64,000 nucleotides of DNA from CAYOYK01 sp964408185. GTDB lineage: Bacteria; Bacillota; Clostridia; Christensenellales; Aristaeellaceae. A program made the position numbers and the translations under genes. Location of the stretch: NCBI GenBank assembly GCA_964408185.1, contig CAYOYK010000012.1, positions 1 through 64,000 on the forward strand, written 5' to 3'. A model generated the notes under the pieces. The model was not told where the DNA came from, did no database searches, and was given only the letters and a program-made list of their open reading frames with translations. Of this stretch, positions 7,569 to 16,534 are shown piece after piece. The first letter of the stretch is position 1; every line of letters begins with the position of its first letter.

Positions 7569-8531
7569 TCAGTCGATCTGTTGCAGCGTTTCCAGCACCG
7601 TCAGCACCTGTTCCCGCGGCACCAACGGCGACGGCTCGCCCCTTCGCGCGCAATCCAAAAAGTGCGACAGCTCCCGCAAAAACCAGCCGGTGGGCGCAAT
7701 GTTGATGCCCGTCGGGATTTTGACCTCGTCCTCGATGTTGTAATACGTGTTGCGACCATGCTCGTCATAGCCGGACAGGCCGCGGTCATCCCGGATGAGC
7801 ATCCCCCGCTCAAAGTATACGCGCCAGCCTACCGTAAACGGAATGGCCGCGTTGAGCCACGCGGCCTCCGCGTTGGCGTGCAGACCCTTGAAGGCGTAAT
7901 CAAAGCGATAATGCTCGCGGTACGGCCTGCCCTCGCCGCCGCAGCTTACATAGCGCAAATCAAGCGGCTTGCCAAACAGGCTGACCATCACGTCCAGATC
8001 GTGGATGTGCAGATCAAAGGGAACCAAGCCGCTCTTGGCCTTATCCAGCAGCCAGTTGCCCTGCGTCCATTGCGGGCGCGCGGACAGGCGCGTAAAGCTC
8101 GCGTCAAGGGGCTTGCCGTACCACTCCTCGCGCACGGCCTGCCGAAGGGTTTGGATCTCCTTGCTGAACTGCATCACCTGCGCCACATAGAGGGGCACGC
8201 CCGCGCGATCCGCCGCCGCGTACATTTCCAGCGCGTCGTCCAGCGTCAGCGCGACAGGCTTCTCGGTGATGGTCGGCTTGCCCAGCGCGAGGCTTTGCAG
8301 CGTCAGCTGCTTGTGCAGGTAGGTCGGCGTGCAGATATCCACCAAATCGATCGTTTGGCTTTCGACCATCCGCTGGATGCTCTCGTAGATGGGCACGCCC
8401 CACTCCGCGGCGCGCGCGCGGTCTGCGTCGGCCGTGCCGACCACGGCGGCCACGCGAGCGTCGGGAATGTGCAGATAGTTATGGTAATGGACAGTACCCA
8501 TGCCGCCCAAACCGACGAGGCCGACGTTCAT
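7569..8531 (-). CDS. Gfo/Idh/MocA-family oxidoreductase (1)
   Basis: The 320-residue NAD(P)-dependent sugar dehydrogenase-type protein starts with a Rossmann fold, VGLVGLGGMGTVHYHNY. The family TEKPVAL motif (Lys for substrate) and the D-x-H pair in PFDLHIHDLD follow in the C-terminal alpha/beta domain. It is the last gene of the ABC sugar operon and probably oxidises the imported sugar, cyclitol or a derivative together with its paralogue immediately upstream. The substrate cannot be deduced from sequence. Confidence 0.88.
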   Translation of the reverse strand: MNVGLVGLGGMGTVHYHNYLHIPDARVAAVVGTADADRARAAEWGVPIYESIQRMVESQTIDLVDICTPTYLHKQLTLQSLALGKPTITEKPVALTLDDALEMYAAADRAGVPLYVAQVMQFSKEIQTLRQAVREEWYGKPLDASFTRLSARPQWTQGNWLLDKAKSGLVPFDLHIHDLDVMVSLFGKPLDLRYVSCGGEGRPYREHYRFDYAFKGLHANAEAAWLNAAIPFTVGWRVYFERGMLIRDDRGLSGYDEHGRNTYYNIEDEVKIPTGINIAPTGWFLRELSHFLDCARRGEPSPLVPREQVLTVLETLQQID

Positions 8532-8552
8532 GCGTCCATCTTCCTTCGTGTT

Positions 8553-9590
8553 TTATGCCGAGATGGTCACTGTGCGCCCGCTTTGCGAGGACTCCATGCA
8601 GGCGAAGACGGCGCGCATGGTCTTCAGGACGCTTTCGCCGGACAGCTCGTCCAGCGTCGGGTCGGCCACGCAGGCCACAAAGCGCTCAATCACGCCGGAG
8701 TTGGTTTGGTTATCGTTGGTCTGGATCTCGCCCGTATCGTAATACGTCTCCGTGCCGTCCGGCTTGATCAGCGTGATCGCGTGACGGGGATCATCGTAGA
8801 TGCGCAGCAGCCCCCCTGTGCCGTAGAGCACGGTGGAGTTCTCCTCCTGCCCGTAGTGCGTCCACGAGGCCGCCAGCGTTCCGGTTGCGCCGCCGTCCAT
8901 GCGAAAAATCGCAAACGCGTTGTCTTCCACGCTGATGGGCACGCCGTTGCTATCCTTCTTGTCCAGCGTGCACAGCTTGGCCGTGACCTCCACGATGGTC
9001 TGCCCGGTAAGATACTGGATCAGATCGACCTTATGCAGGCCCAAGTCCGCCAGCGCGCCGAAAACCGCGCGGTTTTTATCAAAAAACCAGAGGTCGCGCG
9101 TGCCGTCCACGGACCAGCTCTCCGGCCCGCCGTGCCCAAAGCACGTGCGGAAGGTAAGCACGCGGCCGATGGCCCCGGCCCGCAGCAGCTCCCTCGCCTT
9201 GCGGTGCGCGGGCGCAAGCCGCTGGTTTTGCCCGATCATCAGGTAGCGGCCGCTCTTGCGCGCGGCGGCCACCATGCGCTCGCAGTCCGCAAGCGTCGTC
9301 GCCATGGGCTTCTCGCACAGGACATGCTTGCCGGCCTCCAGCGCCGCGCAGGCGATGTCCGCGTGGTAGGCATTGGCCGTGCAGACGCTCACCGCCTCGA
9401 TGGCCGGATCGGCCAGCATTTCCTGATAGCTGGCGTACACGCGCGCATGATACTGTGCGGCCAGCGCGGCGGCGCGCTCCGCGTTCAGATCAAACACGCC
9501 GTCCACCGTGGCGTCCGGGCAGGCTGTATATTCAGGCAAATGGCGTACCTGCGCAATTTTTCCGCAACCAATCACTCCTACGTGCAGCAT
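8553..9590 (-). CDS. Gfo/Idh/MocA-family oxidoreductase (2)
   Basis: The 345-residue product opens with VGVIGCGKIAQVRHLPEY (nucleotide binding), has CEKPMATTL (catalytic Lys) and DLGLHKVDLIQYL with the family's His after the Rossmann domain. It is clearly paralogous to the neighbouring gene but diverged. Two such enzymes beside one importer suggests sequential oxidation/reduction of the same sugar, as in inositol-type or oxidative epimerisation pathways (inference). Confidence 0.88.
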   Translation of the reverse strand: MLHVGVIGCGKIAQVRHLPEYTACPDATVDGVFDLNAERAAALAAQYHARVYASYQEMLADPAIEAVSVCTANAYHADIACAALEAGKHVLCEKPMATTLADCERMVAAARKSGRYLMIGQNQRLAPAHRKARELLRAGAIGRVLTFRTCFGHGGPESWSVDGTRDLWFFDKNRAVFGALADLGLHKVDLIQYLTGQTIVEVTAKLCTLDKKDSNGVPISVEDNAFAIFRMDGGATGTLAASWTHYGQEENSTVLYGTGGLLRIYDDPRHAITLIKPDGTETYYDTGEIQTNDNQTNSGVIERFVACVADPTLDELSGESVLKTMRAVFACMESSQSGRTVTISA

Positions 9591-9611
9591 GCGGCTTACT
9601 CCCTTCTTATG

Positions 9612-10706
9612 TCAGTTCGTGGCTTCCTTCTTTTGCAGCATCACCGCCCCGATGACGATAACGCCCTTAAACGCCTCGCGCAGGAACGGAGGCACGCCCA
9701 GCAAATTGAGCAGGTTGTTCATCACGGCGATAATCAGCATGCCGAGCACGGTGCCCAGCACGGAGCCTTTGCCGCCGCTCATGCTCGTGCCGCCGACGAT
9801 GACCGCCGCGATAGCGTCCATCTCGTAGCCGCTGCCGGCGTTGGCGTAGTCCATGCTGCCAATGCGGGAGATGTTGATGACCGCAGCAAACGCAACCAGC
9901 ACGCTGGTCAGCGCATACACACGGCGCTTGACGCTATCCACGTTGATGCCGGACAGGCGGCTGGTCCGCTCGTTGGAGCCGACCGCAAAGACCTGTCGAC
10001 CAAACGCGGTATACTTGCTCACCGCATACAGCGCCGCGGCGATCAGCAGCCAATAGAAAATCGGGAGCACGATCTGCCCGCCGATCAGCGTGCTGGAAAT
10101 CGCCTTGAACGCCGCGGGCACCTTGGGCGCGACGCCGCCCGTCATGCACTGCTGGGTCACGCTGCGCAGAATTTTCATCATGCCAAGCGTGGCGATAAAC
10201 GGCGGCAGCTTGCTCTTGGTGATCAGCAGGCCGGTGCCCTCGCCCATCAGCATCCCGGCGATCATGCCGACCGCGATTGCGATGATCACAATCACAACCT
10301 CGTTCAAGCCAAGCGACATCAGCAGTCCGTTCTCGTTGCTGTTGGCGAACACCATCATAATCGCGCCGGTGGCCACATAGGTGGAGCCGACCGAAAGATC
10401 GATGCCGCCGGACAGGATCACGAACGTCATGCCCAGCGCCACAATGCCGATGCCCGCGTTGTTGCGCAGCAGGTTGATCCAGTTTCTGAACCAAGTGCTC
10501 AGCCAATCGCCGAAGGTAGGAAAATCAAACCCCAGCGCGATGGTTTGCAAAATCACCATCACAAGCAGCGCGCATACGGTGGAGAACAGGGGCTTGTTCT
10601 TCCAGCTGTAAGAGAACCACTTCAGGACATTTGCGTGGGCGTCGGGTTTCGTGCCGCCCGGCGTTGGATCGTTATGCTGATTGAGTAGCAGGTTGTTCTG
10701 CTCCAT
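9612..10706 (-). CDS. Sugar ABC transporter permease (RbsC-like)
   Basis: The 364-residue inner-membrane protein has about 8-10 hydrophobic segments and the BPD_transp_2/RbsC signature: LSGGIDLSVGSTYVATGAIM, then GSNERTSRLSGINVDSVKRR (the EAA-like loop), then IVGGTSMSGGKGSVLGT. The ATG at 10706 has AAAGGA 8 nt upstream, so it is preferred over an ATG three codons earlier. It should form the channel for the ATPase and binding protein encoded upstream. Confidence 0.92.
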   Translation of the reverse strand: MEQNNLLLNQHNDPTPGGTKPDAHANVLKWFSYSWKNKPLFSTVCALLVMVILQTIALGFDFPTFGDWLSTWFRNWINLLRNNAGIGIVALGMTFVILSGGIDLSVGSTYVATGAIMMVFANSNENGLLMSLGLNEVVIVIIAIAVGMIAGMLMGEGTGLLITKSKLPPFIATLGMMKILRSVTQQCMTGGVAPKVPAAFKAISSTLIGGQIVLPIFYWLLIAAALYAVSKYTAFGRQVFAVGSNERTSRLSGINVDSVKRRVYALTSVLVAFAAVINISRIGSMDYANAGSGYEMDAIAAVIVGGTSMSGGKGSVLGTVLGMLIIAVMNNLLNLLGVPPFLREAFKGVIVIGAVMLQKKEATN

Positions 10707-10724
10707 GCCTCTCATCCTTTCTTG

Positions 10725-12224
10725 TTAAAGCGCGGTTTGGGTCGGCGCGTCGGCTCCCGTAGCCAAGCGCATGATCTCCCGCTCGGTCATCCGCTCGCCG
10801 CTGACCTCGCCCGCAATGCTTCCGTGGTACATCACCAGCGCTCTGTCGCATACGCGGATGATCTCCTGCGCCTCGGAGCTGAGCACGATGATGGAAACGC
10901 CCTGCTTGGCCAAGCGCAGTATGATATCGTATATTTCTTCCTTTGCGCCTACGTCCACGCCCTGCGTGGGGTTATCCATCACAAGCACCTTGGGGCTGCT
11001 GCACAGCCATTTGGCCAGCACAACCTTTTGCTGGTTGCCGCCCGACAGGCTGGTGATCAAATCGTCACGCTTGCCCAGCTTGATATGCAGCTCCCGCTCC
11101 TGCTCGCCAAACTGCTCGTTTTGCAGCCTGCGATTGATAAAGCCGCGCCTGCCGAGCTTGGGCCACGTGACGATGGTTCCGTTTTCCAAGATGGATAGAT
11201 CCTTCACGATCCCATTTTCCTTGCGGTTGCGGGGGATATAGCCGATGCCGAGGCGAATGGCCTGCTTGGTGCTCCGGATGACCACAGCCTTCCCGTTTAC
11301 CGTTACGTGCCCCTGATAGGCGCCCTCGGCCCCAAACACCGTGCGAAACAGCTCGCTGCGTCCGTCGCCCAGCAAGCCCGTCACGCCCAGCACCTCGCCC
11401 GCGTAGGCTTGCAGGGTGATATCGCGGAAGTACGGCTCGCGGGTCAAACGCTCCAGCGAAAGGCGCTCCTCGCCGCGCTCATGCTCACGGTGCAGCAGAT
11501 CGGTGCGCACCTCGTGCCCCACCATCATCTGCGCCAGATCGGCGGTGGTCACGTCCGCGACGTTTCCCTCGGCGACCTTGCTCCCATTGCGGAGCACGGT
11601 GTAGCAATCGCAAATCTCCGCGACCTCGCGGAGCTTATGGGAGATAAACACAACGCCCACATTCTGCTCGCGCAGTGTGCGCAGCATGGCGAACACGCGC
11701 TCGATCTCCGTATCGGTAAGCGACGTGGTGGGCTCGTCCATGATAATCAACCGTGCGTTCATCAGAAGCGCGCGGGAAATCTCAACAATTTGCTTATAGG
11801 AGGCGTCCAGCTTGCTGACCAACTGCCGGGGGTCGATATCAATGCCCATGCGCTCAAAAACGCGCCGAGCCTCGTCAATCATTTTTTTGTGGTCAAGCAG
11901 GCCGGCTTTTTTGAGCTCTCTGCCGATAAACATGTTCTCGTAAATCGGCAGATCGTTGATGAGGTTGAGCTCCTGATGGATAAACGCGATCCCGGCGTTC
12001 AAGGATTGCGTAGGCTTGGTAAAGCGATGAGGCTCCCCGTCAATGAGGATCGTCCCCTCATCCGCCGTCAGCACGCCGCCGAGGATGTTCATCAGCGTGG
12101 ATTTCCCCGCGCCGTTCTCGCCCAACAGGGCGCATATCTCTCCGCCGCGCACTTGAAAATCAACGTTTTGCAGCACTATGTTCGCGTCAAAGCTCTTGCA
12201 GATGCCCCGCATCTGTATTTCCAT
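10725..12224 (-). CDS. Sugar ABC transporter ATPase, duplicated cassette (RbsA-like)
   Basis: The 499-residue protein contains two fused ABC domains. The first has Walker A GENGAGKST, then the D-loop region MDEPTTSL. The second has the degenerate Walker A GLLGDGRSELF and signature SGGNQQKV with MDNPTQGVD. This is the RbsA/MglA/XylG arrangement for pentose/hexose or cyclitol import. The ribosome site is weak. A stem-loop separates it from the upstream binding-protein gene. Confidence 0.93.
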   Translation of the reverse strand: MEIQMRGICKSFDANIVLQNVDFQVRGGEICALLGENGAGKSTLMNILGGVLTADEGTILIDGEPHRFTKPTQSLNAGIAFIHQELNLINDLPIYENMFIGRELKKAGLLDHKKMIDEARRVFERMGIDIDPRQLVSKLDASYKQIVEISRALLMNARLIIMDEPTTSLTDTEIERVFAMLRTLREQNVGVVFISHKLREVAEICDCYTVLRNGSKVAEGNVADVTTADLAQMMVGHEVRTDLLHREHERGEERLSLERLTREPYFRDITLQAYAGEVLGVTGLLGDGRSELFRTVFGAEGAYQGHVTVNGKAVVIRSTKQAIRLGIGYIPRNRKENGIVKDLSILENGTIVTWPKLGRRGFINRRLQNEQFGEQERELHIKLGKRDDLITSLSGGNQQKVVLAKWLCSSPKVLVMDNPTQGVDVGAKEEIYDIILRLAKQGVSIIVLSSEAQEIIRVCDRALVMYHGSIAGEVSGERMTEREIMRLATGADAPTQTAL

Positions 12225-12264
12225 ACGGCTTCACATCCGTTCTGTGCGTTTCTTGTCCCTTTAC

Positions 12265-12301
12265 GGCAAAGGGGCCATGGCTTCGCCACGGCCCCTTTGC
12301 C
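12265..12301 (-). terminator. Intercistronic stem-loop between binding protein and ATPase genes
   Basis: A near-perfect dyad of 15-17 bp (GGCAAAGGGGCC ... GGCCCCTTTGCC) with a TTC loop lies after the binding-protein gene. There is no strong T tract. Such elements commonly stabilise or partly terminate the abundant SBP message. Confidence 0.7.
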
Positions 12302-12341
12302 AGGCCGACGCACTCGGTCGGCCAGCGGGGAAAAGCTTTGC

Positions 12342-13289
12342 TTAGTAGATGGTGTTCGCAGCGTCGAGGTAATCGGCAACGTTGGAGGCGTCCACGATGG
12401 TGGTGGGGATCACCTTCACAGCGTCAACGGTCTCGCCGCTCAGAACGGCCAGCGCCACATCCAGGCAATCGCGGATCATCAGCGGGCTGTACAGCGCGGA
12501 GGAAGCGGCGATGTCGGGGGTCTCGGCGATCACGGCAAAGTACGCCTGCGCGCCGCCGCCGCCGGTGATGGCTTTGATGTCGGTACGGCCAGCCTCTTGG
12601 ATAGCCTGAATCGCGCCGATAGAGGTCTCGTCATCCAGGGAGAACACGGCGTCGATCTGCGGGTTCGCGGTCAGCACGTCGGCCATCACGGACAGACCCA
12701 CCTCACGGGAGAAGGTATCGTTAGCGGCTTCGATGATCTTGACATTGGGGGCGATTTCGGCCATGGTCTCGGTGAAGCCCTTCATGCGCAGCTCGTTTAC
12801 GGAGCCGGCGGTCGGGACGGGCATCGCAACCACGGTGCCTTCGGTGCCGATCTTCTCGACAATGTACTTTGCGCCGGCAACGCCCATGCTCTCGTTATCG
12901 CCGGTCACCTTGTAGATGCCGGTCGCGTCGATATCCATATCGAACGCAACAACGACGACGCCCTGATCAATCGCGGTCTGAACGGGGCCTTCCATGCCGG
13001 TCCACTGCGGAGCAATGATTAGCGCCTGCGCGCCCCAGAGCAGCATTTCGTCGATCTGAGTGGTCATTTCTTCAGCGTTGCTGCTGGTGCTGAACTTGTA
13101 CTCGATTTTGCCTTCCTCGGCAAGCGTCTTGGCGTACTGCTCCGCCTGGTAAGCGATGCCGCCAACCCAGCCGTGGGTGACAGCGGGAACCAGAATGCCA
13201 ACCTTATACGTGGTGGTTTCGGCGGCAGCCAGAGAGAACACGCTCAGGCACAGCGCCAGGGCCAAGACGATTGCCAATACCTTTTTCAT
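12342..13289 (-). CDS. Sugar-binding protein of the ABC importer (RbsB-like)
   Basis: The 315-residue periplasmic-binding-protein type I product (Peripla_BP_4) has a signal peptide ending LAAA/ETTT. Landmarks are VGILVPAVTHGWVGG, DEMLLWGAQALIIAP, VVAFDMDIDATGIYKVTGDNE and VFSLDDETSIGAIQAIQEAG. No lipobox Cys is at the cleavage site, so it is not an obvious lipoprotein. MKKVL at 13289 is preceded by GGAGGAG. It is the first gene of the operon, divergent from the LacI regulator. Confidence 0.9.
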   Translation of the reverse strand: MKKVLAIVLALALCLSVFSLAAAETTTYKVGILVPAVTHGWVGGIAYQAEQYAKTLAEEGKIEYKFSTSSNAEEMTTQIDEMLLWGAQALIIAPQWTGMEGPVQTAIDQGVVVVAFDMDIDATGIYKVTGDNESMGVAGAKYIVEKIGTEGTVVAMPVPTAGSVNELRMKGFTETMAEIAPNVKIIEAANDTFSREVGLSVMADVLTANPQIDAVFSLDDETSIGAIQAIQEAGRTDIKAITGGGGAQAYFAVIAETPDIAASSALYSPLMIRDCLDVALAVLSGETVDAVKVIPTTIVDASNVADYLDAANTIY

Positions 13290-13401
13290 GGGACACTCCT
13301 CCAATCGTGTTATCGCCGCATTGCGGCGGTCGTAACGCTGAAGAACCGCGGGGGCTGACTATTGTTTGGCCGGATATCCGCCGTTCTTTTTGCTTAGGTG
13401 A

Positions 13402-13430
13402 AGCATAGCACATTCTTTTTCATCTGTCAA
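13402..13430 (-). promoter_or_regulatory. Promoter of the sugar ABC operon
   Basis: On the minus strand TTGACA (13425-13430) and TATGCT (13402-13407) are separated by 17 nt. The roughly 100-nt leader between it and the binding-protein gene contains no recognised RNA element. The LacI protein encoded divergently is the likely regulator, but I found no clear palindromic operator. Confidence 0.75.
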
Positions 13431-13546
13431 TCTTACAGTTTCTTTTTCATAACTTTTCATTTTGGCAAAAATAGTTGTACCGGCTCGTAATTTCCAAAGG
13501 ACGTCCCTCGCGCCGGATGTAAACATTTCACTCTGATGATTTTTTA

Positions 13547-13575
13547 TTTACACGCTTGCCATCTCGTGTTATAAT
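13547..13575 (+). promoter_or_regulatory. Promoter of the LacI-family gene
   Basis: TTTACA (13547-13552) and TATAAT (13570-13575) are separated by 17 nt, 32 nt before the start codon. Confidence 0.75.
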
Positions 13576-13607
13576 AAGCAAAATAAGCATTGAAGGGAGA
13601 ACGAGGC

Positions 13608-14600
13608 ATGAAAAAGAAAAGCACGGAGCCTACCCTGCTTGATGTGGCAACGCATTCGGGCGTATCCATTGCCACCGTCTCCCGCGTGCTCAACGATCGC
13701 AGCAAGGTCAGCCCCGCCACCGCGGAGCGCGTGCAGGCCGCCATCGACGAGCTTGGCTATGCGGCCGGGTCCGCCGCCGCGCGCAGCCGGTTGATCGCGG
13801 TCGTGCTGCCCAACTTGGACAATCCTTTCTATGCAAAGATTATCAAAGGCATACAGGTTTCCGCCAAGGGCTACGGGCTGGAGGCGGTCATCGTTCCTGA
13901 GGATAACGTGGACGCCAACTGGCGCAGGCTTGCCGCGCTCCTCGGCGCGATGAACGCGGGCGGCCTGATCGTGCTTTCCCCCATCAACGAGGCGGTTACG
14001 CTGGACGGGCTGCAAAAGGCGGCGCCTATGGTACAATGCGCCGAGTACAACGACCAGCACACCGTCAGCTACGTGGGGGTGGATGACTACGCCGCCGCCA
14101 AGAGCGCCGTGGAGACGCTGCTGCAGCGCGGCCGCCGCCGCATCGCGCTGATCAACGGGCCGATCAAGTACAAGTACGCGCGCCAGCGCGCGCTGGGCTA
14201 TGAGGCCGCGCTCAAGCAGGCGGGCGTCGCCCTCGACCCGACGTTGGTATTCCATGTGACCGAGCGCGGCTTTGACACCTCGTTGGCCGTGGCGCGGCAG
14301 CTGATCCTCTCCAGAGAACGCCCGGACGCCATTTTGGCCACCAGCGATATGATCGCCTCCGCCGTCATCAAGGTCGCCTGTCAGGAGGGCGTGGCGGTGC
14401 CGCAGGAGCTTTCGGTGATCGGCTTTGACAACACGTTCGTTTCCATCGTCAGTCACCCCAGCGTTACGGCGGTCAACATGCCGCAGTTCCAGTTGGGCTA
14501 CATGGCCTGCGAGGTGCTGGCGGAACGGATGCAAAACCCCTCGGCAGAACCCAAGCAGGTGCTGCTCAAAACCGAGCTGGTGCTTAGAGATTCCATCTAA
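13608..14600 (+). CDS. LacI/GalR-family transcriptional regulator
   Basis: The 330-residue protein begins with the HTH, TLLDVATHSGVSIATVSRVL, and the hinge RVQAAIDELGY. A periplasmic-binding-like effector domain follows (IAVVLPNLDNPFYAKIIKG ... VIGFDNTFVSIVSHPSVTAV). It probably represses or activates the divergent sugar operon in response to its substrate. The ATG at 13608 has GGGAG 8 nt upstream. Confidence 0.93.
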   Translation: MKKKSTEPTLLDVATHSGVSIATVSRVLNDRSKVSPATAERVQAAIDELGYAAGSAAARSRLIAVVLPNLDNPFYAKIIKGIQVSAKGYGLEAVIVPEDNVDANWRRLAALLGAMNAGGLIVLSPINEAVTLDGLQKAAPMVQCAEYNDQHTVSYVGVDDYAAAKSAVETLLQRGRRRIALINGPIKYKYARQRALGYEAALKQAGVALDPTLVFHVTERGFDTSLAVARQLILSRERPDAILATSDMIASAVIKVACQEGVAVPQELSVIGFDNTFVSIVSHPSVTAVNMPQFQLGYMACEVLAERMQNPSAEPKQVLLKTELVLRDSI

Positions 14601-14622
14601 CGGATTCCTCCTCCTTTTTAAG

Positions 14623-14662
14623 CAAGCCCCCGGTTGACGCATACACGTCAGCCGGGGGCTTG
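14623..14662. terminator. Convergent hairpin
   Basis: A long dyad (CAAGCCCCCGG ... CCGGGGGCTTG with additional TGACG/CGTCA pairing) lies between the convergent LacI and DUF6171-type genes. T tracts are weak on both sides. Confidence 0.6.
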
Positions 14663-14676
14663 TGATGAATCTTGGC

Positions 14677-14952
14677 TCAAGCCGAGTCTCCGCGCGGCTC
14701 TGCCTTCCATTTGGGCGGCGTGTCGGCGCAGGCCATGCGGCGCTTGGCACAGCGCAGCTCCACATAGCAGCCGCACAGCGCGCATGTCCCGGAATACAGG
14801 CGGTCGCATTGCCTGCACACATCCAGCCGCTCGGCGTAGACCGCATCGGGGACGCGCTGTTCCTCCGGAAGCGCCGCAAGCGCATCCTCCACAACGCGAT
14901 AGAGCGGGCGGCTGTCCGCGTCCTCCCGCAGGAGGCAGCGGCAGGGGCTCAC
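14677..14952 (-). CDS. Small Cys-rich protein, DUF6171-like
   Basis: The 91-residue protein is rich in paired cysteines: CRCLLRE at the start, then CRQCDRLYSGTCALCGCYVE and later RMAC before PPKW. It resembles the DUF6171 family of small putative zinc-binding proteins of Clostridia, whose function is unknown. Its ATG overlaps the stop of the arabinofuranosidase gene by 4 nt, so the two are translationally coupled. The family name is from memory of the pattern. Confidence 0.7.
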   Translation of the reverse strand: MSPCRCLLREDADSRPLYRVVEDALAALPEEQRVPDAVYAERLDVCRQCDRLYSGTCALCGCYVELRCAKRRMACADTPPKWKAEPRGDSA

Positions 14953-16415
14953 GGCTTGACCGTCAGCGCCAGCAGCGAGCAGGCGGGCAGCGCGAGCCGG
15001 AGGCCGCCGTCCTCGCGCGCATAGCGATCAAACGCAACGGGAGCAACGGCTTCGGGGCTGTCGAACGTGTTGTGCGCGTGCGGGTCGCCGCTCAGCACGC
15101 GGGCCTCGACGCGCACGCCGTCGGTCAGCTCAGGCGCGCGCAGGAGAACGTCGGCCCTCGCGTCGGCGGAAAGGTTCGCCAATGTCACCGTCAGCTCGCC
15201 GTCCTTTACGGACGCGGACGCGCTCAGCTGCGCCAGCCCGTTGCCCAGACGGCCGCACTCCACATAGCAGTCCGCCTCCCGCGCGTCCATGTGCGGGCGG
15301 TACATCTCAAACACGTGATATGTGGGCGTAAGCAGCATGTCCGCGCCGTCCGTGAGAATCACGGCTTGCAGCACGTTGACCATCTGCGCGATGTTGGCCA
15401 TCGCCACCCGGTCGCAGCGGCGGTTGAAGTGATTGAGCGTCAGCGCGGCGACCATCGCGTCCCGCATGGTGTTTTGCTGGTAGAGGTAGCCGGGGTTGGT
15501 ATCCGGCTCCACGTTGTGCCAGCAGCCCCATTCGTCCACAATCAGCGCGACGCGGCGCTCCGGGTCGTAGCGATCCATCACGGCGATGTGCCCGTCCATG
15601 ATCTCGCCAATGCGATCCGCCTTGCGCAGGGTGGTCTCGTACGCGTCCGGCGAAAACTCCGTGGCGCTGCCCTTATCCTGCCATGTGCCGGGCACGGTGT
15701 AGTAATGCAGCGTCAGCCCGTCCATCATGGAGGCCGCGCTTTGCATGAGCGTTTCCGTCCAGTGCCAGTCGGCCTCGTTAGGGCCGCTGGCGATGCGGAA
15801 CAGGCGGTTCGCGCCGTAATCGCGGCAAAATGTCTGGTAGCGGCGGTATACGTCCGCGTAGTACTCGGCGCGCATATTGCCGCCGCAGCCCCACGTCTCG
15901 TTGCCGACGCCCCAGTACCGCACCCCAAACGGCTCGCTGCGGCCGTTTTGCCGACGCTCCCGCGCGAGGGTGGAGTCGCCCTCGCAGTTGAGGTACTCCA
16001 CCCACTCCGCCATCTCCCGCACGGTGCCGGAGCCTGCGTTGGCGTTGAAATACGGCTCGCACCCCACCTGACGGCAGAGCTCCATAAACTCGTGTGTACC
16101 AAAGGAATTATCCTCTACGCCGCCGCCCCACGTGGAATTGACCATGCGTCGGCGGCCCTCCAGCGGGCCGATGCCGTCGCGCCAGTGGTATTCGTCGGCA
16201 AAGCAGCCGCCGGGCCAGCGCAGCACGGGCACGTGCAGGCGCTTGAGCGCCTGCACCACATCGGTGCGCATGCCGTTGACATTGGGGATGGCGCTGTCCT
16301 TGCCGACAAACAGCCCCTGATAGACGCAGCGGCCCAGATGCTCCGAAAAGTGCCCGTACAGGTTCCTGTTGATCGTGCCCCGGCTGCGTGCGGGGGTTAC
16401 CGTGATGCGCTCCAT
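14949..16415 (-). CDS. GH51 alpha-L-arabinofuranosidase
   Basis: The 488-residue cytosolic glycoside hydrolase removes terminal arabinofuranose from arabinan/arabinoxylan oligosaccharides. Family landmarks are INRNLYGHFSEHLGRCVYQG, RWPGGCFADEYHWRDGIGP, the acid/base Glu173 in WGVGNETWGCGG and the nucleophile Glu295 in VDEWGCWH. There is no signal peptide. The ATG at 16415 has AGGTG about 6 nt upstream. It is the only obvious glycan-degrading enzyme in the window. Confidence 0.94.
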   Translation of the reverse strand: MERITVTPARSRGTINRNLYGHFSEHLGRCVYQGLFVGKDSAIPNVNGMRTDVVQALKRLHVPVLRWPGGCFADEYHWRDGIGPLEGRRRMVNSTWGGGVEDNSFGTHEFMELCRQVGCEPYFNANAGSGTVREMAEWVEYLNCEGDSTLARERRQNGRSEPFGVRYWGVGNETWGCGGNMRAEYYADVYRRYQTFCRDYGANRLFRIASGPNEADWHWTETLMQSAASMMDGLTLHYYTVPGTWQDKGSATEFSPDAYETTLRKADRIGEIMDGHIAVMDRYDPERRVALIVDEWGCWHNVEPDTNPGYLYQQNTMRDAMVAALTLNHFNRRCDRVAMANIAQMVNVLQAVILTDGADMLLTPTYHVFEMYRPHMDAREADCYVECGRLGNGLAQLSASASVKDGELTVTLANLSADARADVLLRAPELTDGVRVEARVLSGDPHAHNTFDSPEAVAPVAFDRYAREDGGLRLALPACSLLALTVKP

Positions 16416-16534
16416 AGCCAACACCTGCTTTTGCTGTTTTCATTGTTCATGGCGATTGCCTTGGGCAGCTTTTTGTCAGCCGTCCGTCCAACGCCCCCCC
16501 AAAAGAAAGGCGCGCAGCCGTCCGGCAATAGCGC

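Noticed and set aside
6821..7600. Cobalamin riboswitch upstream of the corrinoid operon
   Set aside because: The promoter lies only about 50 nt before the start codon, leaving no room for the aptamer, and no B12-box was seen.
7404..10688. A 1094-codon open frame antisense to the oxidoreductase and permease genes
   Set aside because: It is antisense to three well-supported genes, has Arg/His/Gln-rich nonsense composition and no family motif. It arises from strong GC bias at third codon positions.
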